From NCBI RefSeq assembly GCF_000420145.1, contig NZ_ATUJ01000013.1, positions 1 through 64,000 on the forward strand: a DNA stretch of 64,000 bases. Reading direction: 5' to 3'. The position numbers and the translations under genes are program-made. This document shows, in pieces, positions 14,752 through 25,366 of this stretch (its first letter is position 1; each line of letters opens with the position of its first letter). Source of the DNA: Paracoccus zeaxanthinifaciens ATCC 21588 (GTDB lineage Bacteria; Pseudomonadota; Alphaproteobacteria; Rhodobacterales; Rhodobacteraceae). The notes under the pieces were generated by a model. It was given only the letters and a program-made list of their open reading frames with translations, was not told where the DNA came from and searched no databases.

Positions 14752-16160
14752 GTCCGGCGTCCGCGAAGGGCGATGGCCCGCAGCCCCAGGATCGTCAGGA
14801 TCGCCGCGAACACCACGATCTGATAGCCGAGCGCGTGGTGCATCGCCTCGGAATAGCCCTGCGCCTGCAGCCTGACGAAGAACAACCCCGAGACGATCGC
14901 GATGCCGATTGCCGCGCCGACCTGCTGAAGCGCCTGCATCGTCCCCGTCGCGGCACCCGCGATCCGGCCCGGAACATCGCGCAGGACCAGCTGGAACAGA
15001 GGAGAGATCGCGAGGCCCATCCCCAGCCCGTTGACGGCCAGAGGCGGCGCAAAGGTCCAGATGTGCAGCCCCTCGGGCGGCTGGCCGGTCATCATGCGGA
15101 ACCAGGTCATCCCGCACAGAAGAATGGCGGCCCCGGTAGCGATGCGCCACGGGATGCCCTTCGTCCCGAAGCGCCCCGTGATCCAGCTGCCGGTCATCAC
15201 CCCAAGCGGAAACGGCGCGGTGGCCAGGCCGGACTCCAGCGGCGTGAACCCGAACCCCGTCTGCAGATAGATCGCGAAGACCAGGAACATGCCCGGAATG
15301 GCCGAGAAATGCAGCATCACGATGCTGATGCCCGACAGGAACCCGCGATCTTGCAGCAGCGACACCGGCAGCAGCTGCGCCTGGCCCCGACGCTCCAGCC
15401 CGATCTGGCGGCGCAGGAACAGCGCGCCCACCGGCAGCGCCGAGACGAGGGCCGCGATGGACCAGGCGGGCCAGCCCAGCAGCGGCCCCTCGATCACGGG
15501 CAGGACGACCAGCGTGATCGTCAACCCGAACAGCAGAACGCCCGGCCAGTCGATGCGCATGGTGCGATCCGGGTTCAGCCGCGGGATCAGCCGCATCCCG
15601 GCCAGCACGACGACGATGCCGAACGGCAGGTTCACCAGGAAGATCGGCCGCCAGTCCAGCCCGCCCATGTCGAAGGTAATCAGCACGCCGCCAAGAAGCG
15701 GTCCCGTCACCGCGCCCAGGCTGATGATGACGCCCGCCAGCGCGAAGGCGCGGGCCTTTTCCTCGGGGCGGAAGATGACATGCATGATCGCCATGACCTG
15801 CGGCACCATCATCGCCCCGCCGATCCCCTGCAGGGCGCGCGATGCGATCAGAACCTCGACATTCGGGGCGAGCCCGCAGAACGCCGATGCCAGCGTGAAC
15901 AGCGACACCCCCGACAGAAACAGCCGCCTGCGACCCAGCTTGTCGCCGAAGCGCCCGCAGGGCAGCAGCCCCACCGCGAAGGTCAGCACATAGGCCGCCG
16001 AGATCCACTCGATCTGCGTTTCGGACGCCTGCAAGCTGTCGCGGATCGAGGGCAGCGCGACATTCACGATGCTGACATCGATCAGGTTCATGAAATTGCC
16101 CATCAGCAGCAGCACGGTGGCGGCCCATGGGTTCGGCGTGGTCTGCGTTTCGATCGTCAT
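14748..16160 (-). CDS. MFS drug:H+ antiporter, DHA2 (EmrB/QacA-like) family
   Basis: This 470-residue protein has about 14 membrane segments. Motif A reads GRFGDKLGRRRLFLSG at about residues 73-88, the N-terminal helix includes NFMNLIDVSIVNVALPSI (motif D1 of DHA2, with its Asp), and motif C-like glycine-rich helix 5 contains GAVTGPLLGGVLI. These features place it among proton-driven multidrug exporters of the EmrB/QacA group. Substrate unknown. It is translationally coupled to the beta-propeller gene downstream (4-base overlap). No regulator gene is adjacent. Confidence 0.9.
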   Translation of the reverse strand: MTIETQTTPNPWAATVLLLMGNFMNLIDVSIVNVALPSIRDSLQASETQIEWISAAYVLTFAVGLLPCGRFGDKLGRRRLFLSGVSLFTLASAFCGLAPNVEVLIASRALQGIGGAMMVPQVMAIMHVIFRPEEKARAFALAGVIISLGAVTGPLLGGVLITFDMGGLDWRPIFLVNLPFGIVVVLAGMRLIPRLNPDRTMRIDWPGVLLFGLTITLVVLPVIEGPLLGWPAWSIAALVSALPVGALFLRRQIGLERRGQAQLLPVSLLQDRGFLSGISIVMLHFSAIPGMFLVFAIYLQTGFGFTPLESGLATAPFPLGVMTGSWITGRFGTKGIPWRIATGAAILLCGMTWFRMMTGQPPEGLHIWTFAPPLAVNGLGMGLAISPLFQLVLRDVPGRIAGAATGTMQALQQVGAAIGIAIVSGLFFVRLQAQGYSEAMHHALGYQIVVFAAILTILGLRAIALRGRRT

Positions 16161-16221
16161 GCGCCTCGGTTCCGTGGATGAGCGTGGGCAACCCGCCCCG
16201 CGCGGAAGGGTTCCCCCGCGA

Positions 16222-16250
16222 CGAAAAAGGCCCCGGCGATTGCCGGGGCC
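16222..16250 (-). terminator. Intrinsic terminator after the ATP sulfurylase/APS kinase gene
   Basis: GGCCCCGGC (16229-16237) and GCCGGGGCC (16242-16250) form a perfect 9-bp stem with a GATT loop. Read on the minus strand it is followed by TTTTT, 22 bases past the stop at 16272. Confidence 0.9.
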
Positions 16251-16271
16251 CCTTTCTTGGTCACGCGTGGA

Positions 16272-17981
16272 TCACGACAGGCCGATCAGGCCCATGCCTT
16301 CCAGCTTCAGCAGCACCTGATGCGCTGCGCCATCGACGTCGATATCGGTCGTGTCGACGACCAGCTCGGGGTTCTGCGGTTCCTCGTAGGGATCCGAGAT
16401 GCCGGTGAACTCCTTGATCTTGCCTTCGCGCGCAAGCTTGTAGAGCCCCTTGCGGTCACGACGCTCGCATTCCTCCAGCGGGGTCGAGATGTGGATCTCG
16501 ACGAAGGCGCCGCCGGCCTCGACCATCTCGCGCACGGCGCGGCGGGTCGCGGTATAGGGGGCGATCGGCGCGCAGATCGCGATGCCGCCGTTCTTCGTGA
16601 TCTCGGACGCGACATAGCCGATGCGCTTGATGTTGATGTCGCGGTGCTCTTTCGAGAAGCCCAGTTCCGACGACAGGTGCTTGCGCACGACGTCACCGTC
16701 CAGCAGCGACACGGGGCGGCCGCCCATCTCCATCAGCTTGACCATCAGCGCGTTGGCGACGGTCGACTTGCCCGAACCCGAGAGGCCCGTGAAGAACACC
16801 GTGAAGCCCTGCTGGGCGCGCGGGGGCGAGGTGCGGCGCAGCTGCTTCACGACCTCGGGGAAGCTGAACCATTCCGGGATGTCCAGACCTTCGCGCAGAC
16901 GGCGGCGCAGCTCGGTGCCGCTGATGTTGAGGACGGTCACGCCTTCCTCGATCTCGTCGGCGGGCTCGTACTGGGCGCGCTCCTGCACATAGACCATGTG
17001 CTTGAAGTCGACCATCTCGACGCCGATCTCGTCCTGGTGCTTGCGATACAGGTCCTGCGCGTCATAGGGGCCGTAGAAGTCGTCGCCGGCGCTGTTCTTG
17101 CCGGGGCCTGCATGGTCGCGACCGACGATGAAGTGCGTCGCGCCGTGGTTGCGGCGGATCAGGCCGTGCCACACGGCCTCACGCGGGCCGGCCATGCGCA
17201 TGGCAAGGTTCAGCAGCGACAGCGTGGTGGTGGCCTGCGGGTACTTGTCCAGCACCGCCTCGTAGCAGCGGACGCGGGTGAAGTGGTCCACATCGCCCGG
17301 CTTGGTCATGCCGACGACCGGGTGGATCATCAGGTTGGCCTGGGCTTCCTTGGCGGCGCGGAAGGTCAGTTCCTGGTGCGCGCGGTGCAGCGGGTTGCGG
17401 GTCTGGAAGACCACGACGCGCTGCCAGCCCAGCTTCTTGAACTGCGCGCGCAGTTCGTTCGGCGTGTTGCGGCGGGCGCGGAAATCGTAATGCGTCGGCG
17501 CCTGCAGGCCCTTGATCGGGCCGCCCAGATAGACCGGGCCCGCGACGTTGTGCAGATAGTTGACGGCCGGGTGGGCCAGATCATCCGCACCGAAGACCTT
17601 CTCGGCTTCCAGCGCCTTGTTCGGGACCCATTTGTCGGTCAGCGACATGATCGCCAGGATCACGCCTTCCTGGTCGCGCAGCGCGATGTCGGTGCCGGGC
17701 GCGACGCCCTCGGCGAACTTCTCGCTGACATCCAGCGTGATCGGCATCGGCCACAGCTCACCCGAGGTCAGGCGCATGTCGCTGACGACGCCGTCGTAAT
17801 CGGCCTCGGTCAGGAAACCCTTCAGCGGGTTGAAGCCGCCGTTCATCAGCAGTTCCAGATCGCAGATCTGGCGCGGGGTCAGGTCCCAGCTGGGCATGTT
17901 GCCGGCTTCGTCCTTGAGGGCGGCGGCGGCGTCAGCCGAGACATAGAGCTCGGGGATCGGGGTCTGGTTGGGATGCGTCAT
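16272..17981 (-). CDS. sat: Fused sulfate adenylyltransferase / adenylylsulfate kinase
   Basis: This 569-residue enzyme activates sulfate twice: ATP + sulfate to APS, then APS to PAPS. The N-terminal PUA-like and catalytic ATP sulfurylase part (about 1-385) has QTRNPLHRAHQELT, the QxRNPxHxxH motif, and FIVGRDHAGPGKN. The C-terminal APS kinase part (about 390-569) has Walker A FTGLSGSGKSTVA and the DGDVVRKHLSSELGF and FVEIHISTPLEECERRD segments. This is the single-chain form, not the CysDN heterodimer with separate CysC. It supplies PAPS for assimilation; cysH and cysI are not in the window. Stand-alone gene with a terminator. Confidence 0.95.
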   Translation of the reverse strand: MTHPNQTPIPELYVSADAAAALKDEAGNMPSWDLTPRQICDLELLMNGGFNPLKGFLTEADYDGVVSDMRLTSGELWPMPITLDVSEKFAEGVAPGTDIALRDQEGVILAIMSLTDKWVPNKALEAEKVFGADDLAHPAVNYLHNVAGPVYLGGPIKGLQAPTHYDFRARRNTPNELRAQFKKLGWQRVVVFQTRNPLHRAHQELTFRAAKEAQANLMIHPVVGMTKPGDVDHFTRVRCYEAVLDKYPQATTTLSLLNLAMRMAGPREAVWHGLIRRNHGATHFIVGRDHAGPGKNSAGDDFYGPYDAQDLYRKHQDEIGVEMVDFKHMVYVQERAQYEPADEIEEGVTVLNISGTELRRRLREGLDIPEWFSFPEVVKQLRRTSPPRAQQGFTVFFTGLSGSGKSTVANALMVKLMEMGGRPVSLLDGDVVRKHLSSELGFSKEHRDINIKRIGYVASEITKNGGIAICAPIAPYTATRRAVREMVEAGGAFVEIHISTPLEECERRDRKGLYKLAREGKIKEFTGISDPYEEPQNPELVVDTTDIDVDGAAHQVLLKLEGMGLIGLS

Positions 17982-18143
17982 ATCTCGGGCTCGGGTGGTT
18001 GCGGATGAATACGAAGCCGCGCGGCCACCGGATGACCACGCAACGCATTCGTCCCATAGCCGTCGGAAAACCGATATTCAAGTCTGGGAAAACGCCTTGG
18101 CGGATTCTTGGCGCCCTGATGCCGATGGGGCACAAGACGCCAT

Positions 18144-18173
18144 GAAAAAGGGCAGGACGCGAACGCCCTGCCC
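18144..18173 (-). terminator. Intrinsic terminator after trxB
   Basis: On the minus strand GGGCAGG pairs with CCTGCCC around a GC-rich loop and is followed by CTTTTT. It lies about 25-50 bases beyond the trxB stop, ahead of the sulfurylase gene. Confidence 0.85.
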
Positions 18174-18197
18174 CATTGTTCCGGCCCCTTGGACTGG

Positions 18198-19838
<1,641 letters not shown>

Positions 19839-19847
19839 GGCGATGCC

Positions 19848-20615
19848 TCAGCCAAGCGCGATGGCCGAGATCAGCCGCCCGTAATCGGCCTGCCCTTCAT
19901 GGGTGGAACGGCGATAGCTGAAGAACCTGTCCGGATCGGCATAGGTGCAGTGGCGCGACCATTCGGCCGTCGCTCCTGCCTGTCGCAGGCGCATCAGTCC
20001 GAAGGCGGGCAGATCGAACATCGGCCTGCCGTTCGGACCGCCCGCGAAGAAGCGTTCGCTGTCGGGATCGAGGGACAGGAACTCGTCCATGAACTCGTCC
20101 CCCACCTCGTAATTCGCCTGCGAGATCGTCGGCCCGATCACCGCGCGGATATCGGTCGCACCAAGGGCGCGCATCGCATCCACCGTGGATTCGATCACGC
20201 CGCCGATGGCCCCGCGCCAGCCTGCATGGCAGGCACCGATCACGCCCGCATCGGCATCCGCCAGCAGGATCGGCTGGCAATCCGCGGTCAGCACGGCCAG
20301 CGCCACGTCGCGTCGCGCGGTGACGATCCCGTCCGCCTGGACATCGCGCGTGGCGACCGGATCAGCCGCATCGTCCAGCGTCACCACGTCCGGCGAATGC
20401 ACCTGCTTGACGGTGGCAAGCCCCACTTCCGGCACGCCCATCGCCTGCGCGACGCGGGCGCGGTTCACCTGCACCATCTCGGACTGGTCAGAGGATCGCC
20501 TGCCGCAATTGAGGCCAGCGAACAGGCCCGACGACGCGCCCCCCTTGCGGGTGAAGAAGCCGTGGCGCGTGCCTTCCAGCAGCGGGTGGGTCAGGATTTC
20601 AAGCGTGGTCTGCAT
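19848..20615 (-). CDS. pgeF: Peptidoglycan editing factor PgeF (YfiH, laccase-domain protein)
   Basis: This 255-residue YfiH-family protein contains the multicopper-oxidase-like motifs LTADCQPILL and GACHAGWRGAIGGVI, whose Cys and His residues form the active site of the family, and the N-terminal HGFFTRKGGASSGLFAGLNC. In E. coli PgeF removes wrongly incorporated L-Ser from peptidoglycan precursors; related enzymes act as purine nucleoside phosphorylases. It lies 1 base after the MidA-like gene stop and is the last gene of lgt-midA-pgeF, so a cell-envelope role fits. Confidence 0.92.
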   Translation of the reverse strand: MQTTLEILTHPLLEGTRHGFFTRKGGASSGLFAGLNCGRRSSDQSEMVQVNRARVAQAMGVPEVGLATVKQVHSPDVVTLDDAADPVATRDVQADGIVTARRDVALAVLTADCQPILLADADAGVIGACHAGWRGAIGGVIESTVDAMRALGATDIRAVIGPTISQANYEVGDEFMDEFLSLDPDSERFFAGGPNGRPMFDLPAFGLMRLRQAGATAEWSRHCTYADPDRFFSYRRSTHEGQADYGRLISAIALG

Positions 20616-20616
20616 G

Positions 20617-21660
20617 TCACTCCAGCGGGGTAAAGCCGGGGACCGCGGGTGCCCCCTTCGGCCAGATCGCGATTGCCTTGAACAGGTGACCCATTTCCTG
20701 CGGGTCGGTCAAGCGGTGAAGCGCGGCGGCGGCCCCGGCGTCGCCCGCGCGGGTCAGGGCATTTGCGCGGGCCTCGATTCCCAGCAGCCGCAGCCAGTCG
20801 CCTTGGTGGATCGGTCGGGAGACCTGCGCACCCGCATCCAGCGCGGCTGCGGCCAACGGCGCGAAATCGACATGGGCGGTCAGGTCGGCGAGGCCGGGAT
20901 TGGCCAGCGGATCCTCGGGGGCGTGGTCGCGCAGCGCCTGGAAGCTGTCGCCATACCCGTTCCAGCCGCCGTAATCGACGATGATCGCGGCGCCGCCATG
21001 CGCGGCGATGCGGGCGGCGATGCTGCGGATCGCAGCGACGCCTTCTGGGCATTCCTCGACGATATCACCGGGGCGGCCCTTGCGGCCAAGCGGGACCACA
21101 GGCCCCAGTCCCATCGCAAGGGTGCCATCGTCGGACAGGCCGACCAGCCTTTCGTGCCAGCCGTCACCGCCCATCTGGTATTGCCGAATGGGCAGCGCAT
21201 CGATGAACTCGTTTGCCATTAGGAACAACGGGATGTCAGGAAAATCCTCGACATTGTCGAGATGCGCGGACGAAGGTATGCGCTGCGCCTGGACCTTGCG
21301 CAGATGGGCCGATGCCTCGATCAATGCGACCTGGGCAGCTTCGGACATGCCGGGGGCCAGCCGGATCGCGCGCAGCATGTCGGCCATCAGCGTGCCGCGC
21401 CCAGGGCCGGGCTCGGCCAGGGTGAACGGCGCGGGGCTGCCCTGATCCATCCAGGCCTGCGCAAGGGCGAGGCCGCAAAGCTCTCCGAATATTTGGTGGA
21501 TCTCGGGGGCGGTGGTGAAATCGCCTGCCCGACCGAAGGGATCGCGGGTGGCGTAATATCCGTGGCGGCCGTCCAGCAGGCAGATGCGCATGTATTCCGA
21601 CAGCGGCATCGGCCCCGTCGCGCGAATGCGCATCGCGATCTGTTCGGCCAGCGGCGTCAT
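20617..21660 (-). CDS. SAM-dependent methyltransferase, MidA/NDUFAF7-like (DUF185)
   Basis: This 347-residue protein matches the DUF185 family. It has the N-terminal [20 protein letters not shown], the [21 protein letters not shown] motif, the SAM site [18 protein letters not shown], and [13 protein letters not shown]. The eukaryotic member NDUFAF7 methylates an arginine of complex I subunit NDUFS2, and the bacterial protein may do the same (inference). It overlaps lgt by 4 bases (21657-21660) and is followed 1 base later by pgeF, so the three genes are one operon; this lgt-MidA-pgeF order is frequent in alphaproteobacteria. Confidence 0.88.
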   Translation of the reverse strand: MTPLAEQIAMRIRATGPMPLSEYMRICLLDGRHGYYATRDPFGRAGDFTTAPEIHQIFGELCGLALAQAWMDQGSPAPFTLAEPGPGRGTLMADMLRAIRLAPGMSEAAQVALIEASAHLRKVQAQRIPSSAHLDNVEDFPDIPLFLMANEFIDALPIRQYQMGGDGWHERLVGLSDDGTLAMGLGPVVPLGRKGRPGDIVEECPEGVAAIRSIAARIAAHGGAAIIVDYGGWNGYGDSFQALRDHAPEDPLANPGLADLTAHVDFAPLAAAALDAGAQVSRPIHQGDWLRLLGIEARANALTRAGDAGAAAALHRLTDPQEMGHLFKAIAIWPKGAPAVPGFTPLE

Positions 21661-22538
21661 GCGGCGACGGGCGGGCGCGACCGCGCCCACAGGATCAACA
21701 CCAGACCGATCACCACCATCGGCAGCGACAGCACCTGCCCCATCGTCAGGCCGATCACCGGCCCACCGATCACATGGCCAAGCGGATTGTCGGGCGTGAT
21801 GAACTGCGCATCGGCCACGCGGAACAGCTCGACGAAGATGCGCGCCAGGCCATAGCCCAGCAGGAACACGCCGAAGGCGGTTCCCGGACGGCGCAGTGTA
21901 CCCATGCGGACCAGCCCCCACAGGATCAGGCCCAGCAGCAGACCCTCAAGCCCCGCCTCGTACAGCTGGCTGGGATGGCGCGCGCAAAGCCCCTCGATCC
22001 CCGGGCAGGACTGCGCGGCCTGCCCCGGAAAGATCACGCCCCAGGGCAGATCGGTCGGACGGCCCCACAGCTCGGCATTGATGAAATTCGCGACCCGCCC
22101 GAAGAACAGCCCGATCGGCGCGACGACCGCCATCGCATCCGCGATGCGCATGACGGGAATGCCGTTGCGGCGGGCATAGATCCAGGTCGCAAGGATGACC
22201 CCCGCGAAGCCGCCATGGAAGCTCATCCCGCCCTGCCAGACCTGAAGGATCTGGCCCGGATTCGCCATGTAATACGCAGGCTCGTAGAACAGCACGAAGC
22301 CCAGCCTGCCCCCCAGGATCACGCCCAGGATCACCCAGGTTAGCAGATCGTCCACCTTCTCGGCCTGCATCGGCGGCGTGCCGCCCCAGATCGCGGGCCT
22401 GCGCATCATGGCGACGATCAGCTGCCAGCCCAGGATCAGCCCCGCGATATAGGCCAGCGCGTACCAGCGCAGCGAGAACGAGAAACCGCCAAGCTGGATC
22501 GTGAAGATCTCGGGCGAGATGTCGGGAAAGGGGATCAT
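21657..22538 (-). CDS. lgt: Prolipoprotein diacylglyceryl transferase
   Basis: This 293-residue inner-membrane enzyme moves a diacylglyceryl group from phosphatidylglycerol to the lipobox Cys of preprolipoproteins. It has about seven membrane segments and the Lgt signature [20 protein letters not shown] at about 143-162, with the essential Arg and Asn. The conserved [10 protein letters not shown] contains the catalytic His. It begins [20 protein letters not shown], typical of the family. First gene of lgt-midA-pgeF; it diverges from ubiK. Together with lolCD elsewhere in the window it serves lipoprotein biogenesis. Confidence 0.95.
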   Translation of the reverse strand: MIPFPDISPEIFTIQLGGFSFSLRWYALAYIAGLILGWQLIVAMMRRPAIWGGTPPMQAEKVDDLLTWVILGVILGGRLGFVLFYEPAYYMANPGQILQVWQGGMSFHGGFAGVILATWIYARRNGIPVMRIADAMAVVAPIGLFFGRVANFINAELWGRPTDLPWGVIFPGQAAQSCPGIEGLCARHPSQLYEAGLEGLLLGLILWGLVRMGTLRRPGTAFGVFLLGYGLARIFVELFRVADAQFITPDNPLGHVIGGPVIGLTMGQVLSLPMVVIGLVLILWARSRPPVAA

Positions 22539-22668
22539 GTGGCCTCGGGATCGAAGGGGCGGTGCAATTCGGCGCGCACGCTAGTGTCGCAGCAGGGCAT
22601 GTCAACATTGAACCCCGCCACGATGGCGGCCATATAGGGCCAAAGCCAATACAGGGAACTTGACGCCC

Positions 22669-22917
22669 ATGACCACCCAGAACCGCTTCTTCGACGACAT
22701 GTCCAAGCTGATGACGAACGCCATGGGCGTGGCGCAGGGCGCCCGCTCCGAGGCCGAGACCGCCATGAAGGGCTGGATCGACCGCTGGCTGGCCGAACGC
22801 GATTTCGTGACGCGCGAGGAATTCGAGGCCGTCCGCGAGATGGCGATCAAGGCCCGCACCGAGAATGCCGAGCTGAAGGCACGGCTGGACGCGCTGGAAG
22901 GCAAATCCGAAGCCTAA
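22669..22917 (+). CDS. ubiK: UbiK-like accessory factor (BMFP, DUF526)
   Basis: This 82-residue helical protein begins MTTQNRFFDDMSKLMTNAMG and has an amphipathic first helix, VTREEFEAVREMAIKARTEN, and a C-terminal coiled coil ELKARLDALEGK. This matches the BMFP/UbiK family, which in enterobacteria binds UbiJ and membranes to aid aerobic ubiquinone synthesis. I chose the ATG at 22669; an in-frame TTG at 22660 is closer to the AGGGA site but adds residues outside the family pattern. The stop overlaps that of the convergent DUF6476 gene by 4 bases. Confidence 0.85.
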   Translation: MTTQNRFFDDMSKLMTNAMGVAQGARSEAETAMKGWIDRWLAERDFVTREEFEAVREMAIKARTENAELKARLDALEGKSEA

Positions 22918-23219
22918 GGCGCGATCCGGTCCTGCAGCGCGCCTGCACGGTCGAACAGCAGCACCTCGCCCGCGTCGGTGACGACGACGATCCAGTCGCG
23001 GGCAAAGGTGACGGCGGCAGGCGCGGCCCCTTCGGGCAGCGCGATGTCGTCGGGCAGTTCGGGCAGCGCAGGCTGGTTCAGCCGCACCCACAGCATCGCG
23101 ACGACCGCGATCATTCCCAATCCCATGACCAGCGTCAGCCCCGTGACCAGCGCCTTCAGCCAGCGCAGCTCGGGGACGGCTTTCGCCGCGTCCTTCCAAT
23201 CGGTATCCTCGTCCCTCAT
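22914..23219 (-). CDS. DUF6476 family single-pass membrane protein
   Basis: This 101-residue protein has a charged N-terminus ending ELRWLKALVT, one membrane helix (GLTLVMGLGMIAVVAMLWV, about residues 29-47), and an outer domain with LPDDIALPEGA and VTFARDWIVVVTDAGEVLLF. I recognise the layout as DUF6476, small proteins next to rluD in Rhodobacterales; function unknown. The last strand resembles one blade of a propeller. Its start codon and that of rluD on the other strand share two bases (23218-23219), so both leaders lie inside the neighbouring gene. Confidence 0.72.
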   Translation of the reverse strand: MRDEDTDWKDAAKAVPELRWLKALVTGLTLVMGLGMIAVVAMLWVRLNQPALPELPDDIALPEGAAPAAVTFARDWIVVVTDAGEVLLFDRAGALQDRIAP

Positions 23220-24240
23220 GTCGCACCTTGATGTCATCATTCCGGCAAACCCGCCCGAGCGGCTTGATAAGGCGCTTGCCGTCGCGGTGCCAGAGGAAGC
23301 CGCCCTGTCGCGGTCGCGCCTTGCCCGCCTGATCGCCGACGGAGCCGTCAGCGGCCCCGAAGGCGTCGTCACCGATCTCAAGGCCCGCGTTTCCGAGGGA
23401 CAGGTCTTCCGCATCGCCATCGAACCCGCGCAAGAGGTCGAGACCCGGCCCGAGGCCATCCCCCTTGTCGTCGTCCACGAGGACGATGACCTGATCGTGA
23501 TCGACAAGCCCGCCGGAATGGTGGTGCACCCCGCCCCCGGCAGTCCCTCGGGGACGCTGGTCAACGCGCTGCTGGCGCATTGCGGCGAATCGCTGTCGGG
23601 CATCGGAGGAGAGAAGCGCCCCGGCATCGTGCACCGCATCGACAAGGACACCTCGGGGTTGCTGGTCGTCGCGAAATCGGATCGCGCGCATCACGGCCTT
23701 GCCGCACAGTTCGAGGCGCATACCGCCAGCCGCCGTTATCTGGCGCTGGCGCATGGCATCATCGACCCCGCCGATCCGCGCCTTCGCGGCACCCGCGGCA
23801 CGAATTTCGAGGACGGCGCCGTCCTCAAGATCACCACCGGTCTTGCCCGCCACCCGTCCGACCGGCAGAAGCAGGCGGTCTATTTCGACAAGGGCCGCCA
23901 CGCCGTCACCCGGGCGCGCCTGCTGGAGGCCTTCGGCACCCCGCCCACGGCGATGCTGGTCGAATGTCGGCTGGAAACCGGGCGCACCCACCAGATCCGC
24001 GTCCACATGGCACATGCCGGCTTGGGGCTGATCGGCGATCCGGTCTATGGCGGTGCGCGCAAGGCATCGTTCAAGGCGCTTGGCCTCGCCGCCGCCGAGG
24101 TTGCGGCATTCCGTCGCCAGGCGCTGCACGCGGCGCATCTGGGGTTCACCCATCCGGTGGATGGTCGGCAGATGGCCTTCGACAGCCCGCTTCCCGATGA
24201 TATGCAACGACTTCTTGACGCGCTGCGCCAGACATCTTGA
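23218..24240 (+). CDS. rluD: 23S rRNA pseudouridine synthase, RluD family
   Basis: This 340-residue enzyme turns uridines in 23S rRNA helix 69 into pseudouridine. An N-terminal S4-like RNA-binding part (RLDKALAVAV, LSRSRLARLIADGAVSG) is followed by the catalytic domain: DDLIVIDKPAGMVVHPAPGS, the active-site motif PGIVHRIDKDTSGLLVVAKS with the catalytic Asp, and RLETGRTHQIRVHMAHAG. The ATG at 23218 gives MSHLDVIIPANPPERLDKAL, a good family N-terminus. RpoH follows 141 bp later; rluD next to rpoH is a common alphaproteobacterial order. Confidence 0.94.
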   Translation: MSHLDVIIPANPPERLDKALAVAVPEEAALSRSRLARLIADGAVSGPEGVVTDLKARVSEGQVFRIAIEPAQEVETRPEAIPLVVVHEDDDLIVIDKPAGMVVHPAPGSPSGTLVNALLAHCGESLSGIGGEKRPGIVHRIDKDTSGLLVVAKSDRAHHGLAAQFEAHTASRRYLALAHGIIDPADPRLRGTRGTNFEDGAVLKITTGLARHPSDRQKQAVYFDKGRHAVTRARLLEAFGTPPTAMLVECRLETGRTHQIRVHMAHAGLGLIGDPVYGGARKASFKALGLAAAEVAAFRRQALHAAHLGFTHPVDGRQMAFDSPLPDDMQRLLDALRQTS

Positions 24241-24381
24241 CGCGGATGTGAGCGATCCCCAGATGACATCCCCTGCCGCAGGCGTCAGAATTGACCCCAT
24301 GCGGCTGCCCGCCACGGACCGGTCCTGCGGAACCGGCGGGTTTCGCATGGCGTTCGACGGTCTCTGGGAAAGGCAAGCATC

Positions 24382-25290
24382 ATGGCAAATTATGGCAACC
24401 TTCCGGCCCCGAGTCCCGAACAGGGCCTGAACCGCTATCTTCAGGAGATCCGCAAGTTCCCCCTGCTGGAACCCGAAGAGGAATACATGCTGGCCAAGGC
24501 ATGGGCCGATCACGAGGACAGCGAATCCGCGCACAGGCTGGTGACCAGCCACCTGCGGCTGGCCGCCAAGATCGCGATGGGCTATCGCGGCTATGGCCTT
24601 CCGCAGGCCGAGGTCATCTCGGAGGCGAATGTCGGCCTGATGCAGGCGGTCAAGCGCTTCGATCCCGAGAAGGGCTTCCGCCTTGCGACCTATGCGATGT
24701 GGTGGATCCGTGCCTCGATCCAGGAATACATCCTGCGGTCCTGGTCGCTGGTGAAGATGGGCACGACCAGCGCGCAGAAGAAGCTGTTCTTTAACCTGCG
24801 CAAGGCGAAATCCCGCATCGGCGCGCTGGAGGACGGCGATCTGCGCCCCGAGAATGTCGCCCAGATCGCGAACGACCTGAACGTCACCGAACAGGAAGTC
24901 ATCGACATGAACCGCCGCCTGTCGGGCGGTGACGCGTCGCTGAACGCCCAGGTCGGTGCCAGCGACGGCGACAGTTCGGCCCAGTGGCAGGACTGGCTCG
25001 AGGACGAGGACGCCAACCAGGCCGACGCCTATGCCGAGAGCGAGGAGCTGGACACCCGCCGCCAGATGCTGATCGCCGCGATGGACGTGCTGAACGACCG
25101 CGAGAAGGACGTGCTGATGGAGCGTCGCCTGCGCGACGATCCGATGACGCTGGAAGACCTGTCGGGTCGCTACAATGTCAGCCGCGAGCGCATCCGCCAG
25201 ATCGAGGTCCGCGCCTTCGAGAAGCTGCAGGAGCGCATGCGCGTCCTCGCGCGCGAAAAGGGCATGCGCATCGCCGAGACGATGGACTGA
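24382..25290 (+). CDS. rpoH: RNA polymerase sigma-32 factor
   Basis: This 302-residue heat-shock sigma factor has region 1.2 (NRYLQEIRKFPLLEPEEEYM), region 2 with RFDPEKGFRLATYAMWWIRA for -10 recognition, and the RpoH box QKKLFFNLRKAKSRIG, which marks true RpoH proteins and is linked to DnaK/FtsH control. Region 4.2 (LEDLSGRYNVSRERIRQIEV) recognises the -35 box. The ATG at 24382 starts MANYGNLPAPSPEQGLNRYL, typical of alphaproteobacterial RpoH. The hsp20 gene at 13303 is a plausible target. Many Rhodobacterales have two rpoH copies; only one is here. Confidence 0.96.
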   Translation: MANYGNLPAPSPEQGLNRYLQEIRKFPLLEPEEEYMLAKAWADHEDSESAHRLVTSHLRLAAKIAMGYRGYGLPQAEVISEANVGLMQAVKRFDPEKGFRLATYAMWWIRASIQEYILRSWSLVKMGTTSAQKKLFFNLRKAKSRIGALEDGDLRPENVAQIANDLNVTEQEVIDMNRRLSGGDASLNAQVGASDGDSSAQWQDWLEDEDANQADAYAESEELDTRRQMLIAAMDVLNDREKDVLMERRLRDDPMTLEDLSGRYNVSRERIRQIEVRAFEKLQERMRVLAREKGMRIAETMD

Positions 25291-25366
25291 CACGCCCGAT
25301 TGACGCGGCTGGCGGCAACGCTATGGTCGGCACTGTGACCTTCAGTTCCAGAGCCGACCTTCGACC

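Noticed and set aside
21946-25293. Minus-strand open frame of about 1115 codons across lgt, ubiK, rluD and rpoH
   Set aside because: It overlaps four clear genes in other frames and has no conserved motif of its own; only the lgt part in the correct frame is real.
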